Counted from the stretch's first letter, positions 46,101 to 60,992 are shown. The stretch is 64,000 nt of DNA from Henricia sp. BOLD:AAB3569 (GCA_037783545.1 JBBELK010001226.1:106112-170111); one strand, 5' to 3'. Numbers and translations are program-made. Notes: generated by a model from the letters alone, not told the origin.

Positions 46101-49100
46101 TCTATATTGCGCACTTGTCATAAAAAATTGACAGACTTTCGCCGGGAAATGGCAGAGAAATTTCAAAGTTTAGAAAAAACTGGGTTGAGGCTTCCTGACT
46201 GCTCTCACGCAAACCGTGGCTGTCTGTACACACCTCTTTGGGGTACTCCTGAGTTGTGCGCATGCTCAGTCATTCGGACTGTCGTTAACGCACCGCAGTT
46301 TGGCTCGGCAATTTGGTCAAAGTGTGGTCCAAACGTCGGCAAATTTGGAGGTCGAAAAATGTTCCGACGAACTTCAAATTTTGCATGCCCTAAACTCTCT
46401 ATATTGCGCACTTGTCATAAAAAATTGACAGACTTTCGCCGGGAAATGGCAGAGAAATTTCAAAGTTTAGAAAAAACTGGGTTGAGGCTTCCTGACTGCT
46501 CTCACGCAAACCGTGGCTGTCTGTACACACCTCTTTGGGGTACTCCTGAGTTGTGCGCATGCTCAGTCATTCGGACTGTCGTTAACGCACCGCAGTTTGG
46601 CTCGGCAATTTGGTCAAAGTGTGGTCCAAACGTCGGCAAATTTGGAGGTCGAAAAATGTTCCGACGAACTTCAAATTTTGCATGCCCTAAACTCTCTATA
46701 TTGCGCACTTGTCATAAAAAATTGACAGACTTTCGCCGGGAAATGGCAGAGAAATTTCAAAGTTTAGAAAAAACTGGGTTGAGGCTTCCTGACTGCTCTC
46801 ACGCAAACCGTGGCTGTCTGTACACACCTCTTTGGGGTACTCCTGAGTTGTGCGCATGCTCAGTCATTCGGACTGTCGTTAACGCACCGCAGTTTGGCTC
46901 GGCAATTTGGTCAAAGTGTGGTCCAAACGTCGGCAAATTTGGAGGTCGAAAAATGTTCCGACGAACTTCAAATTTTGCATGCCCTAAACTCTCTATATTG
47001 CGCACTTGTCATAAAAAATTGACAGACTTTCGCCGGGAAATGGCAGAGAAATTTCAAAGTTTAGAAAAAACTGGGTTGAGGCTTCCTGACTGCTCTCACG
47101 CAAACCGTGGCTGTCTGTACACACCTCTTTGGGGTACTCCTGAGTTGTGCGCATGCTCAGTCATTCGGACTGTCGTTAACGCACCGCAGTTTGGCTCGGC
47201 AATTTGGTCAAAGTGTGGTCCAAACGTCGGCAAATTTGGAGGTCGAAAAATGTTCCGACGAACTTCAAATTTTGCATGCCCTAAACTCTCTATATTGCGC
47301 ACTTGTCATAAAAAATTGACAGACTTTCGCCGGGAAATGGCAGAGAAATTTCAAAGTTTAGAAAAAACTGGGTTGAGGCTTCCTGACTGCTCTCACGCAA
47401 ACCGTGGCTGTCTGTACACACCTCTTTGGGGTACTCCTGAGTTGTGCGCATGCTCAGTCATTCGGACTGTCGTTAACGCACCGCAGTTTGGCTCGGCAAT
47501 TTGGTCAAAGTGTGGTCCAAACGTCGGCAAATTTGGAGGTCGAAAAATGTTCCGACGAACTTCAAATTTTGCATGCCCTAAACTCTCTATATTGCGCACT
47601 TGTCATAAAAAATTGACAGACTTTCGCCGGGAAATGGCAGAGAAATTTCAAAGTTTAGAAAAAACTGGGTTGAGGCTTCCTGACTGCTCTCACGCAAACC
47701 GTGGCTGTCTGTACACACCTCTTTGGGGTACTCCTGAGTTGTGCGCATGCTCAGTCATTCGGACTGTCGTTAACGCACCGCAGTTTGGCTCGGCAATTTG
47801 GTCAAAGTGTGGTCCAAACGTCGGCAAATTTGGAGGTCGAAAAATGTTCCGACGAACTTCAAATTTTGCATGCCCTAAACTCTCTATATTGCGCACTTGT
47901 CATAAAAAATTGACAGACTTTCGCCGGGAAATGGCAGAGAAATTTCAAAGTTTAGAAAAAACTGGGTTGAGGCTTCCTGACTGCTCTCACGCAAACCGTG
48001 GCTGTCTGTACACACCTCTTTGGGGTACTCCTGAGTTGTGCGCATGCTCAGTCATTCGGACTGTCGTTAACGCACCGCAGTTTGGCTCGGCAATTTGGTC
48101 AAAGTGTGGTCCAAACGTCGGCAAATTTGGAGGTCGAAAAATGTTCCGACGAACTTCAAATTTTGCATGCCCTAAACTCTCTATATTGCGCACTTGTCAT
48201 AAAAAATTGACAGACTTTCGCCGGGAAATGGCAGAGAAATTTCAAAGTTTAGAAAAAACTGGGTTGAGGCTTCCTGACTGCTCTCACGCAAACCGTGGCT
48301 GTCTGTACACACCTCTTTGGGGTACTCCTGAGTTGTGCGCATGCTCAGTCATTCGGACTGTCGTTAACGCACCGCAGTTTGGCTCGGCAATTTGGTCAAA
48401 GTGTGGTCCAAACGTCGGCAAATTTGGAGGTCGAAAAATGTTCCGACGAACTTCAAATTTTGCATGCCCTAAACTCTCTATATTGCGCACTTGTCATAAA
48501 AAATTGACAGACTTTCGCCGGGAAATGGCAGAGAAATTTCAAAGTTTAGAAAAAACTGGGTTGAGGCTTCCTGACTGCTCTCACGCAAACCGTGGCTGTC
48601 TGTACACACCTCTTTGGGGTACTCCTGAGTTGTGCGCATGCTCAGTCATTCGGACTGTCGTTAACGCACCGCAGTTTGGCTCGGCAATTTGGTCAAAGTG
48701 TGGTCCAAACGTCGGCAAATTTGGAGGTCGAAAAATGTTCCGACGAACTTCAAATTTTGCATGCCCTAAACTCTCTATATTGCGCACTTGTCATAAAAAA
48801 TTGACAGACTTTCGCCGGGAAATGGCAGAGAAATTTCAAAGTTTAGAAAAAACTGGGTTGAGGCTTCCTGACTGCTCTCACGCAAACCGTGGCTGTCTGT
48901 ACACACCTCTTTGGGGTACTCCTGAGTTGTGCGCATGCTCAGTCATTCGGACTGTCGTTAACGCACCGCAGTTTGGCTCGGCAATTTGGTCAAAGTGTGG
49001 TCCAAACGTCGGCAAATTTGGAGGTCGAAAAATGTTCCGACGAACTTCAAATTTTGCATGCCCTAAACTCTCTATATTGCGCACTTGTCATAAAAAATTG

Positions 49101-52100
49101 ACAGACTTTCGCCGGGAAATGGCAGAGAAATTTCAAAGTTTAGAAAAAACTGGGTTGAGGCTTCCTGACTGCTCTCACGCAAACCGTGGCTGTCTGTACA
49201 CACCTCTTTGGGGTACTCCTGAGTTGTGCGCATGCTCAGTCATTCGGACTGTCGTTAACGCACCGCAGTTTGGCTCGGCAATTTGGTCAAAGTGTGGTCC
49301 AAACGTCGGCAAATTTGGAGGTCGAAAAATGTTCCGACGAACTTCAAATTTTGCATGCCCTAAACTCTCTATATTGCGCACTTGTCATAAAAAATTGACA
49401 GACTTTCGCCGGGAAATGGCAGAGAAATTTCAAAGTTTAGAAAAAACTGGGTTGAGGCTTCCTGACTGCTCTCACGCAAACCGTGGCTGTCTGTACACAC
49501 CTCTTTGGGGTACTCCTGAGTTGTGCGCATGCTCAGTCATTCGGACTGTCGTTAACGCACCGCAGTTTGGCTCGGCAATTTGGTCAAAGTGTGGTCCAAA
49601 CGTCGGCAAATTTGGAGGTCGAAAAATGTTCCGACGAACTTCAAATTTTGCATGCCCTAAACTCTCTATATTGCGCACTTGTCATAAAAAATTGACAGAC
49701 TTTCGCCGGGAAATGGCAGAGAAATTTCAAAGTTTAGAAAAAACTGGGTTGAGGCTTCCTGACTGCTCTCACGCAAACCGTGGCTGTCTGTACACACCTC
49801 TTTGGGGTACTCCTGAGTTGTGCGCATGCTCAGTCATTCGGACTGTCGTTAACGCACCGCAGTTTGGCTCGGCAATTTGGTCAAAGTGTGGTCCAAACGT
49901 CGGCAAATTTGGAGGTCGAAAAATGTTCCGACGAACTTCAAATTTTGCATGCCCTAAACTCTCTATATTGCGCACTTGTCATAAAAAATTGACAGACTTT
50001 CGCCGGGAAATGGCAGAGAAATTTCAAAGTTTAGAAAAAACTGGGTTGAGGCTTCCTGACTGCTCTCACGCAAACCGTGGCTGTCTGTACACACCTCTTT
50101 GGGGTACTCCTGAGTTGTGCGCATGCTCAGTCATTCGGACTGTCGTTAACGCACCGCAGTTTGGCTCGGCAATTTGGTCAAAGTGTGGTCCAAACGTCGG
50201 CAAATTTGGAGGTCGAAAAATGTTCCGACGAACTTCAAATTTTGCATGCCCTAAACTCTCTATATTGCGCACTTGTCATAAAAAATTGACAGACTTTCGC
50301 CGGGAAATGGCAGAGAAATTTCAAAGTTTAGAAAAAACTGGGTTGAGGCTTCCTGACTGCTCTCACGCAAACCGTGGCTGTCTGTACACACCTCTTTGGG
50401 GTACTCCTGAGTTGTGCGCATGCTCAGTCATTCGGACTGTCGTTAACGCACCGCAGTTTGGCTCGGCAATTTGGTCAAAGTGTGGTCCAAACGTCGGCAA
50501 ATTTGGAGGTCGAAAAATGTTCCGACGAACTTCAAATTTTGCATGCCCTAAACTCTCTATATTGCGCACTTGTCATAAAAAATTGACAGACTTTCGCCGG
50601 GAAATGGCAGAGAAATTTCAAAGTTTAGAAAAAACTGGGTTGAGGCTTCCTGACTGCTCTCACGCAAACCGTGGCTGTCTGTACACACCTCTTTGGGGTA
50701 CTCCTGAGTTGTGCGCATGCTCAGTCATTCGGACTGTCGTTAACGCACCGCAGTTTGGCTCGGCAATTTGGTCAAAGTGTGGTCCAAACGTCGGCAAATT
50801 TGGAGGTCGAAAAATGTTCCGACGAACTTCAAATTTTGCATGCCCTAAACTCTCTATATTGCGCACTTGTCATAAAAAATTGACAGACTTTCGCCGGGAA
50901 ATGGCAGAGAAATTTCAAAGTTTAGAAAAAACTGGGTTGAGGCTTCCTGACTGCTCTCACGCAAACCGTGGCTGTCTGTACACACCTCTTTGGGGTACTC
51001 CTGAGTTGTGCGCATGCTCAGTCATTCGGACTGTCGTTAACGCACCGCAGTTTGGCTCGGCAATTTGGTCAAAGTGTGGTCCAAACGTCGGCAAATTTGG
51101 AGGTCGAAAAATGTTCCGACGAACTTCAAATTTTGCATGCCCTAAACTCTCTATATTGCGCACTTGTCATAAAAAATTGACAGACTTTCGCCGGGAAATG
51201 GCAGAGAAATTTCAAAGTTTAGAAAAAACTGGGTTGAGGCTTCCTGACTGCTCTCACGCAAACCGTGGCTGTCTGTACACACCTCTTTGGGGTACTCCTG
51301 AGTTGTGCGCATGCTCAGTCATTCGGACTGTCGTTAACGCACCGCAGTTTGGCTCGGCAATTTGGTCAAAGTGTGGTCCAAACGTCGGCAAATTTGGAGG
51401 TCGAAAAATGTTCCGACGAACTTCAAATTTTGCATGCCCTAAACTCTCTATATTGCGCACTTGTCATAAAAAATTGACAGACTTTCGCCGGGAAATGGCA
51501 GAGAAATTTCAAAGTTTAGAAAAAACTGGGTTGAGGCTTCCTGACTGCTCTCACGCAAACCGTGGCTGTCTGTACACACCTCTTTGGGGTACTCCTGAGT
51601 TGTGCGCATGCTCAGTCATTCGGACTGTCGTTAACGCACCGCAGTTTGGCTCGGCAATTTGGTCAAAGTGTGGTCCAAACGTCGGCAAATTTGGAGGTCG
51701 AAAAATGTTCCGACGAACTTCAAATTTTGCATGCCCTAAACTCTCTATATTGCGCACTTGTCATAAAAAATTGACAGACTTTCGCCGGGAAATGGCAGAG
51801 AAATTTCAAAGTTTAGAAAAAACTGGGTTGAGGCTTCCTGACTGCTCTCACGCAAACCGTGGCTGTCTGTACACACCTCTTTGGGGTACTCCTGAGTTGT
51901 GCGCATGCTCAGTCATTCGGACTGTCGTTAACGCACCGCAGTTTGGCTCGGCAATTTGGTCAAAGTGTGGTCCAAACGTCGGCAAATTTGGAGGTCGAAA
52001 AATGTTCCGACGAACTTCAAATTTTGCATGCCCTAAACTCTCTATATTGCGCACTTGTCATAAAAAATTGACAGACTTTCGCCGGGAAATGGCAGAGAAA

Positions 52101-55100
52101 TTTCAAAGTTTAGAAAAAACTGGGTTGAGGCTTCCTGACTGCTCTCACGCAAACCGTGGCTGTCTGTACACACCTCTTTGGGGTACTCCTGAGTTGTGCG
52201 CATGCTCAGTCATTCGGACTGTCGTTAACGCACCGCAGTTTGGCTCGGCAATTTGGTCAAAGTGTGGTCCAAACGTCGGCAAATTTGGAGGTCGAAAAAT
52301 GTTCCGACGAACTTCAAATTTTGCATGCCCTAAACTCTCTATATTGCGCACTTGTCATAAAAAATTGACAGACTTTCGCCGGGAAATGGCAGAGAAATTT
52401 CAAAGTTTAGAAAAAACTGGGTTGAGGCTTCCTGACTGCTCTCACGCAAACCGTGGCTGTCTGTACACACCTCTTTGGGGTACTCCTGAGTTGTGCGCAT
52501 GCTCAGTCATTCGGACTGTCGTTAACGCACCGCAGTTTGGCTCGGCAATTTGGTCAAAGTGTGGTCCAAACGTCGGCAAATTTGGAGGTCGAAAAATGTT
52601 CCGACGAACTTCAAATTTTGCATGCCCTAAACTCTCTATATTGCGCACTTGTCATAAAAAATTGACAGACTTTCGCCGGGAAATGGCAGAGAAATTTCAA
52701 AGTTTAGAAAAAACTGGGTTGAGGCTTCCTGACTGCTCTCACGCAAACCGTGGCTGTCTGTACACACCTCTTTGGGGTACTCCTGAGTTGTGCGCATGCT
52801 CAGTCATTCGGACTGTCGTTAACGCACCGCAGTTTGGCTCGGCAATTTGGTCAAAGTGTGGTCCAAACGTCGGCAAATTTGGAGGTCGAAAAATGTTCCG
52901 ACGAACTTCAAATTTTGCATGCCCTAAACTCTCTATATTGCGCACTTGTCATAAAAAATTGACAGACTTTCGCCGGGAAATGGCAGAGAAATTTCAAAGT
53001 TTAGAAAAAACTGGGTTGAGGCTTCCTGACTGCTCTCACGCAAACCGTGGCTGTCTGTACACACCTCTTTGGGGTACTCCTGAGTTGTGCGCATGCTCAG
53101 TCATTCGGACTGTCGTTAACGCACCGCAGTTTGGCTCGGCAATTTGGTCAAAGTGTGGTCCAAACGTCGGCAAATTTGGAGGTCGAAAAATGTTCCGACG
53201 AACTTCAAATTTTGCATGCCCTAAACTCTCTATATTGCGCACTTGTCATAAAAAATTGACAGACTTTCGCCGGGAAATGGCAGAGAAATTTCAAAGTTTA
53301 GAAAAAACTGGGTTGAGGCTTCCTGACTGCTCTCACGCAAACCGTGGCTGTCTGTACACACCTCTTTGGGGTACTCCTGAGTTGTGCGCATGCTCAGTCA
53401 TTCGGACTGTCGTTAACGCACCGCAGTTTGGCTCGGCAATTTGGTCAAAGTGTGGTCCAAACGTCGGCAAATTTGGAGGTCGAAAAATGTTCCGACGAAC
53501 TTCAAATTTTGCATGCCCTAAACTCTCTATATTGCGCACTTGTCATAAAAAATTGACAGACTTTCGCCGGGAAATGGCAGAGAAATTTCAAAGTTTAGAA
53601 AAAACTGGGTTGAGGCTTCCTGACTGCTCTCACGCAAACCGTGGCTGTCTGTACACACCTCTTTGGGGTACTCCTGAGTTGTGCGCATGCTCAGTCATTC
53701 GGACTGTCGTTAACGCACCGCAGTTTGGCTCGGCAATTTGGTCAAAGTGTGGTCCAAACGTCGGCAAATTTGGAGGTCGAAAAATGTTCCGACGAACTTC
53801 AAATTTTGCATGCCCTAAACTCTCTATATTGCGCACTTGTCATAAAAAATTGACAGACTTTCGCCGGGAAATGGCAGAGAAATTTCAAAGTTTAGAAAAA
53901 ACTGGGTTGAGGCTTCCTGACTGCTCTCACGCAAACCGTGGCTGTCTGTACACACCTCTTTGGGGTACTCCTGAGTTGTGCGCATGCTCAGTCATTCGGA
54001 CTGTCGTTAACGCACCGCAGTTTGGCTCGGCAATTTGGTCAAAGTGTGGTCCAAACGTCGGCAAATTTGGAGGTCGAAAAATGTTCCGACGAACTTCAAA
54101 TTTTGCATGCCCTAAACTCTCTATATTGCGCACTTGTCATAAAAAATTGACAGACTTTCGCCGGGAAATGGCAGAGAAATTTCAAAGTTTAGAAAAAACT
54201 GGGTTGAGGCTTCCTGACTGCTCTCACGCAAACCGTGGCTGTCTGTACACACCTCTTTGGGGTACTCCTGAGTTGTGCGCATGCTCAGTCATTCGGACTG
54301 TCGTTAACGCACCGCAGTTTGGCTCGGCAATTTGGTCAAAGTGTGGTCCAAACGTCGGCAAATTTGGAGGTCGAAAAATGTTCCGACGAACTTCAAATTT
54401 TGCATGCCCTAAACTCTCTATATTGCGCACTTGTCATAAAAAATTGACAGACTTTCGCCGGGAAATGGCAGAGAAATTTCAAAGTTTAGAAAAAACTGGG
54501 TTGAGGCTTCCTGACTGCTCTCACGCAAACCGTGGCTGTCTGTACACACCTCTTTGGGGTACTCCTGAGTTGTGCGCATGCTCAGTCATTCGGACTGTCG
54601 TTAACGCACCGCAGTTTGGCTCGGCAATTTGGTCAAAGTGTGGTCCAAACGTCGGCAAATTTGGAGGTCGAAAAATGTTCCGACGAACTTCAAATTTTGC
54701 ATGCCCTAAACTCTCTATATTGCGCACTTGTCATAAAAAATTGACAGACTTTCGCCGGGAAATGGCAGAGAAATTTCAAAGTTTAGAAAAAACTGGGTTG
54801 AGGCTTCCTGACTGCTCTCACGCAAACCGTGGCTGTCTGTACACACCTCTTTGGGGTACTCCTGAGTTGTGCGCATGCTCAGTCATTCGGACTGTCGTTA
54901 ACGCACCGCAGTTTGGCTCGGCAATTTGGTCAAAGTGTGGTCCAAACGTCGGCAAATTTGGAGGTCGAAAAATGTTCCGACGAACTTCAAATTTTGCATG
55001 CCCTAAACTCTCTATATTGCGCACTTGTCATAAAAAATTGACAGACTTTCGCCGGGAAATGGCAGAGAAATTTCAAAGTTTAGAAAAAACTGGGTTGAGG

Positions 55101-58100
55101 CTTCCTGACTGCTCTCACGCAAACCGTGGCTGTCTGTACACACCTCTTTGGGGTACTCCTGAGTTGTGCGCATGCTCAGTCATTCGGACTGTCGTTAACG
55201 CACCGCAGTTTGGCTCGGCAATTTGGTCAAAGTGTGGTCCAAACGTCGGCAAATTTGGAGGTCGAAAAATGTTCCGACGAACTTCAAATTTTGCATGCCC
55301 TAAACTCTCTATATTGCGCACTTGTCATAAAAAATTGACAGACTTTCGCCGGGAAATGGCAGAGAAATTTCAAAGTTTAGAAAAAACTGGGTTGAGGCTT
55401 CCTGACTGCTCTCACGCAAACCGTGGCTGTCTGTACACACCTCTTTGGGGTACTCCTGAGTTGTGCGCATGCTCAGTCATTCGGACTGTCGTTAACGCAC
55501 CGCAGTTTGGCTCGGCAATTTGGTCAAAGTGTGGTCCAAACGTCGGCAAATTTGGAGGTCGAAAAATGTTCCGACGAACTTCAAATTTTGCATGCCCTAA
55601 ACTCTCTATATTGCGCACTTGTCATAAAAAATTGACAGACTTTCGCCGGGAAATGGCAGAGAAATTTCAAAGTTTAGAAAAAACTGGGTTGAGGCTTCCT
55701 GACTGCTCTCACGCAAACCGTGGCTGTCTGTACACACCTCTTTGGGGTACTCCTGAGTTGTGCGCATGCTCAGTCATTCGGACTGTCGTTAACGCACCGC
55801 AGTTTGGCTCGGCAATTTGGTCAAAGTGTGGTCCAAACGTCGGCAAATTTGGAGGTCGAAAAATGTTCCGACGAACTTCAAATTTTGCATGCCCTAAACT
55901 CTCTATATTGCGCACTTGTCATAAAAAATTGACAGACTTTCGCCGGGAAATGGCAGAGAAATTTCAAAGTTTAGAAAAAACTGGGTTGAGGCTTCCTGAC
56001 TGCTCTCACGCAAACCGTGGCTGTCTGTACACACCTCTTTGGGGTACTCCTGAGTTGTGCGCATGCTCAGTCATTCGGACTGTCGTTAACGCACCGCAGT
56101 TTGGCTCGGCAATTTGGTCAAAGTGTGGTCCAAACGTCGGCAAATTTGGAGGTCGAAAAATGTTCCGACGAACTTCAAATTTTGCATGCCCTAAACTCTC
56201 TATATTGCGCACTTGTCATAAAAAATTGACAGACTTTCGCCGGGAAATGGCAGAGAAATTTCAAAGTTTAGAAAAAACTGGGTTGAGGCTTCCTGACTGC
56301 TCTCACGCAAACCGTGGCTGTCTGTACACACCTCTTTGGGGTACTCCTGAGTTGTGCGCATGCTCAGTCATTCGGACTGTCGTTAACGCACCGCAGTTTG
56401 GCTCGGCAATTTGGTCAAAGTGTGGTCCAAACGTCGGCAAATTTGGAGGTCGAAAAATGTTCCGACGAACTTCAAATTTTGCATGCCCTAAACTCTCTAT
56501 ATTGCGCACTTGTCATAAAAAATTGACAGACTTTCGCCGGGAAATGGCAGAGAAATTTCAAAGTTTAGAAAAAACTGGGTTGAGGCTTCCTGACTGCTCT
56601 CACGCAAACCGTGGCTGTCTGTACACACCTCTTTGGGGTACTCCTGAGTTGTGCGCATGCTCAGTCATTCGGACTGTCGTTAACGCACCGCAGTTTGGCT
56701 CGGCAATTTGGTCAAAGTGTGGTCCAAACGTCGGCAAATTTGGAGGTCGAAAAATGTTCCGACGAACTTCAAATTTTGCATGCCCTAAACTCTCTATATT
56801 GCGCACTTGTCATAAAAAATTGACAGACTTTCGCCGGGAAATGGCAGAGAAATTTCAAAGTTTAGAAAAAACTGGGTTGAGGCTTCCTGACTGCTCTCAC
56901 GCAAACCGTGGCTGTCTGTACACACCTCTTTGGGGTACTCCTGAGTTGTGCGCATGCTCAGTCATTCGGACTGTCGTTAACGCACCGCAGTTTGGCTCGG
57001 CAATTTGGTCAAAGTGTGGTCCAAACGTCGGCAAATTTGGAGGTCGAAAAATGTTCCGACGAACTTCAAATTTTGCATGCCCTAAACTCTCTATATTGCG
57101 CACTTGTCATAAAAAATTGACAGACTTTCGCCGGGAAATGGCAGAGAAATTTCAAAGTTTAGAAAAAACTGGGTTGAGGCTTCCTGACTGCTCTCACGCA
57201 AACCGTGGCTGTCTGTACACACCTCTTTGGGGTACTCCTGAGTTGTGCGCATGCTCAGTCATTCGGACTGTCGTTAACGCACCGCAGTTTGGCTCGGCAA
57301 TTTGGTCAAAGTGTGGTCCAAACGTCGGCAAATTTGGAGGTCGAAAAATGTTCCGACGAACTTCAAATTTTGCATGCCCTAAACTCTCTATATTGCGCAC
57401 TTGTCATAAAAAATTGACAGACTTTCGCCGGGAAATGGCAGAGAAATTTCAAAGTTTAGAAAAAACTGGGTTGAGGCTTCCTGACTGCTCTCACGCAAAC
57501 CGTGGCTGTCTGTACACACCTCTTTGGGGTACTCCTGAGTTGTGCGCATGCTCAGTCATTCGGACTGTCGTTAACGCACCGCAGTTTGGCTCGGCAATTT
57601 GGTCAAAGTGTGGTCCAAACGTCGGCAAATTTGGAGGTCGAAAAATGTTCCGACGAACTTCAAATTTTGCATGCCCTAAACTCTCTATATTGCGCACTTG
57701 TCATAAAAAATTGACAGACTTTCGCCGGGAAATGGCAGAGAAATTTCAAAGTTTAGAAAAAACTGGGTTGAGGCTTCCTGACTGCTCTCACGCAAACCGT
57801 GGCTGTCTGTACACACCTCTTTGGGGTACTCCTGAGTTGTGCGCATGCTCAGTCATTCGGACTGTCGTTAACGCACCGCAGTTTGGCTCGGCAATTTGGT
57901 CAAAGTGTGGTCCAAACGTCGGCAAATTTGGAGGTCGAAAAATGTTCCGACGAACTTCAAATTTTGCATGCCCTAAACTCTCTATATTGCGCACTTGTCA
58001 TAAAAAATTGACAGACTTTCGCCGGGAAATGGCAGAGAAATTTCAAAGTTTAGAAAAAACTGGGTTGAGGCTTCCTGACTGCTCTCACGCAAACCGTGGC

Positions 58101-60992
58101 TGTCTGTACACACCTCTTTGGGGTACTCCTGAGTTGTGCGCATGCTCAGTCATTCGGACTGTCGTTAACGCACCGCAGTTTGGCTCGGCAATTTGGTCAA
58201 AGTGTGGTCCAAACGTCGGCAAATTTGGAGGTCGAAAAATGTTCCGACGAACTTCAAATTTTGCATGCCCTAAACTCTCTATATTGCGCACTTGTCATAA
58301 AAAATTGACAGACTTTCGCCGGGAAATGGCAGAGAAATTTCAAAGTTTAGAAAAAACTGGGTTGAGGCTTCCTGACTGCTCTCACGCAAACCGTGGCTGT
58401 CTGTACACACCTCTTTGGGGTACTCCTGAGTTGTGCGCATGCTCAGTCATTCGGACTGTCGTTAACGCACCGCAGTTTGGCTCGGCAATTTGGTCAAAGT
58501 GTGGTCCAAACGTCGGCAAATTTGGAGGTCGAAAAATGTTCCGACGAACTTCAAATTTTGCATGCCCTAAACTCTCTATATTGCGCACTTGTCATAAAAA
58601 ATTGACAGACTTTCGCCGGGAAATGGCAGAGAAATTTCAAAGTTTAGAAAAAACTGGGTTGAGGCTTCCTGACTGCTCTCACGCAAACCGTGGCTGTCTG
58701 TACACACCTCTTTGGGGTACTCCTGAGTTGTGCGCATGCTCAGTCATTCGGACTGTCGTTAACGCACCGCAGTTTGGCTCGGCAATTTGGTCAAAGTGTG
58801 GTCCAAACGTCGGCAAATTTGGAGGTCGAAAAATGTTCCGACGAACTTCAAATTTTGCATGCCCTAAACTCTCTATATTGCGCACTTGTCATAAAAAATT
58901 GACAGACTTTCGCCGGGAAATGGCAGAGAAATTTCAAAGTTTAGAAAAAACTGGGTTGAGGCTTCCTGACTGCTCTCACGCAAACCGTGGCTGTCTGTAC
59001 ACACCTCTTTGGGGTACTCCTGAGTTGTGCGCATGCTCAGTCATTCGGACTGTCGTTAACGCACCGCAGTTTGGCTCGGCAATTTGGTCAAAGTGTGGTC
59101 CAAACGTCGGCAAATTTGGAGGTCGAAAAATGTTCCGACGAACTTCAAATTTTGCATGCCCTAAACTCTCTATATTGCGCACTTGTCATAAAAAATTGAC
59201 AGACTTTCGCCGGGAAATGGCAGAGAAATTTCAAAGTTTAGAAAAAACTGGGTTGAGGCTTCCTGACTGCTCTCACGCAAACCGTGGCTGTCTGTACACA
59301 CCTCTTTGGGGTACTCCTGAGTTGTGCGCATGCTCAGTCATTCGGACTGTCGTTAACGCACCGCAGTTTGGCTCGGCAATTTGGTCAAAGTGTGGTCCAA
59401 ACGTCGGCAAATTTGGAGGTCGAAAAATGTTCCGACGAACTTCAAATTTTGCATGCCCTAAACTCTCTATATTGCGCACTTGTCATAAAAAAATTGACAG
59501 ACTTTCGCCGGGAAATGGCAGAGAAATTTCAAAGTTTAGAAAAAACTGGGTTGAGGCTTCCTGACTGCTCTCACGCAAACCGTGGCTGTCTGTACACACC
59601 TCTTTGGGGTACTCCTGAGTTGTGCGCATGCTCAGTCATTCGGACTGTCGTTAACGCACCGCAGTTTGGCTCGGCAATTTGGTCAAAGTGTGGTCCAAAC
59701 GTCGGCAAATTTGGAGGTCGAAAAATGTTCCGACGAACTTCAAATTTTGCATGCCCTAAACTCTCTATATTGCGCACTTGTCATAAAAAATTGACAGACT
59801 TTCGCCGGGAAATGGCAGAGAAATTTCAAAGTTTAGAAAAAACTGGGTTGAGGCTTCCTGACTGCTCTCACGCAAACCGTGGCTGTCTGTACACACCTCT
59901 TTGGGGTACTCCTGAGTTGTGCGCATGCTCAGTCATTCGGACTGTCGTTAACGCACCGCAGTTTGGCTCGGCAATTTGGTCAAAGTGTGGTCCAAACGTC
60001 GGCAAATTTGGAGGTCGAAAAATGTTCCGACGAACTTCAAATTTTGCATGCCCTAAACTCTCTATATTGCGCACTTGTCATAAAAAATTGACAGACTTTC
60101 GCCGGGAAATGGCAGAGAAATTTCAAAGTTTAGAAAAAACTGGGTTGAGGCTTCCTGACTGCTCTCACGCAAACCGTGGCTGTCTGTACACACCTCTTTG
60201 GGGTACTCCTGAGTTGTGCGCATGCTCAGTCATTCGGACTGTCGTTAACGCACCGCAGTTTGGCTCGGCAATTTGGTCAAAGTGTGGTCCAAACGTCGGC
60301 AAATTTGGAGGTCGAAAAATGTTCCGACGAACTTCAAATTTTGCATGCCCTAAACTCTCTATATTGCGCACTTGTCATAAAAAATTGACAGACTTTCGCC
60401 GGGAAATGGCAGAGAAATTTCAAAGTTTAGAAAAAACTGGGTTGAGGCTTCCTGACTGCTCTCACGCAAACCGTGGCTGTCTGTACACACCTCTTTGGGG
60501 TACTCCTGAGTTGTGCGCATGCTCAGTCATTCGGACTGTCGTTAACGCACCGCAGTTTGGCTCGGCAATTTGGTCAAAGTGTGGTCCAAACGTCGGCAAA
60601 TTTGGAGGTCGAAAAATGTTCCGACGAACTTCAAATTTTGCATGCCCTAAACTCTCTATATTGCGCACTTGTCATAAAAAATTGACAGACTTTCGCCGGG
60701 AAATGGCAGAGAAATTTCAAAGTTTAGAAAAAACTGGGTTGAGGCTTCCTGACTGCTCTCACGCAAACCGTGGCTGTCTGTACACACCTCTTTGGGGTAC
60801 TCCTGAGTTGTGCGCATGCTCAGTCATTCGGACTGTCGTTAACGCACCGCAGTTTGGCTCGGCAATTTGGTCAAAGTGTGGTCCAAACGTCGGCAAATTT
60901 GGAGGTCGAAAAATGTTCCGACGAACTTCAAATTTTGCATGCCCTAAACTCTCTATATTGCGCACTTGTCATAAAAAATTGACAGACTTTCG

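Larger units (their letters stand above)
40867..60992 (+). repeat. Homogeneous satellite core, about 68 near-identical monomers
   Basis: About 20.1 kb of tandem monomers appear identical by eye. The only irregularities I found are one inserted base near 42462 (aaagtagtgg) and one extra A near 59490. Between these two, 17.0 kb (about 57 copies) has no visible change. The markers that diversify the left half of the window are absent. This looks like the most recently amplified or homogenised part of the array, unless assembly consensus flattened it. Confidence 0.9.

Noticed and set aside
42354-59564. Giant protein-coding gene with a 99-residue repeat (also 13483-16644, 20066-25876, 27472-31032, 31910-34300, 40832-42463)
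   Set aside because: The frame stays open only because the period is a multiple of three. Substitutions are mostly non-synonymous, indels are tolerated elsewhere in the array, and no signal peptide, domain or start context was recognised.
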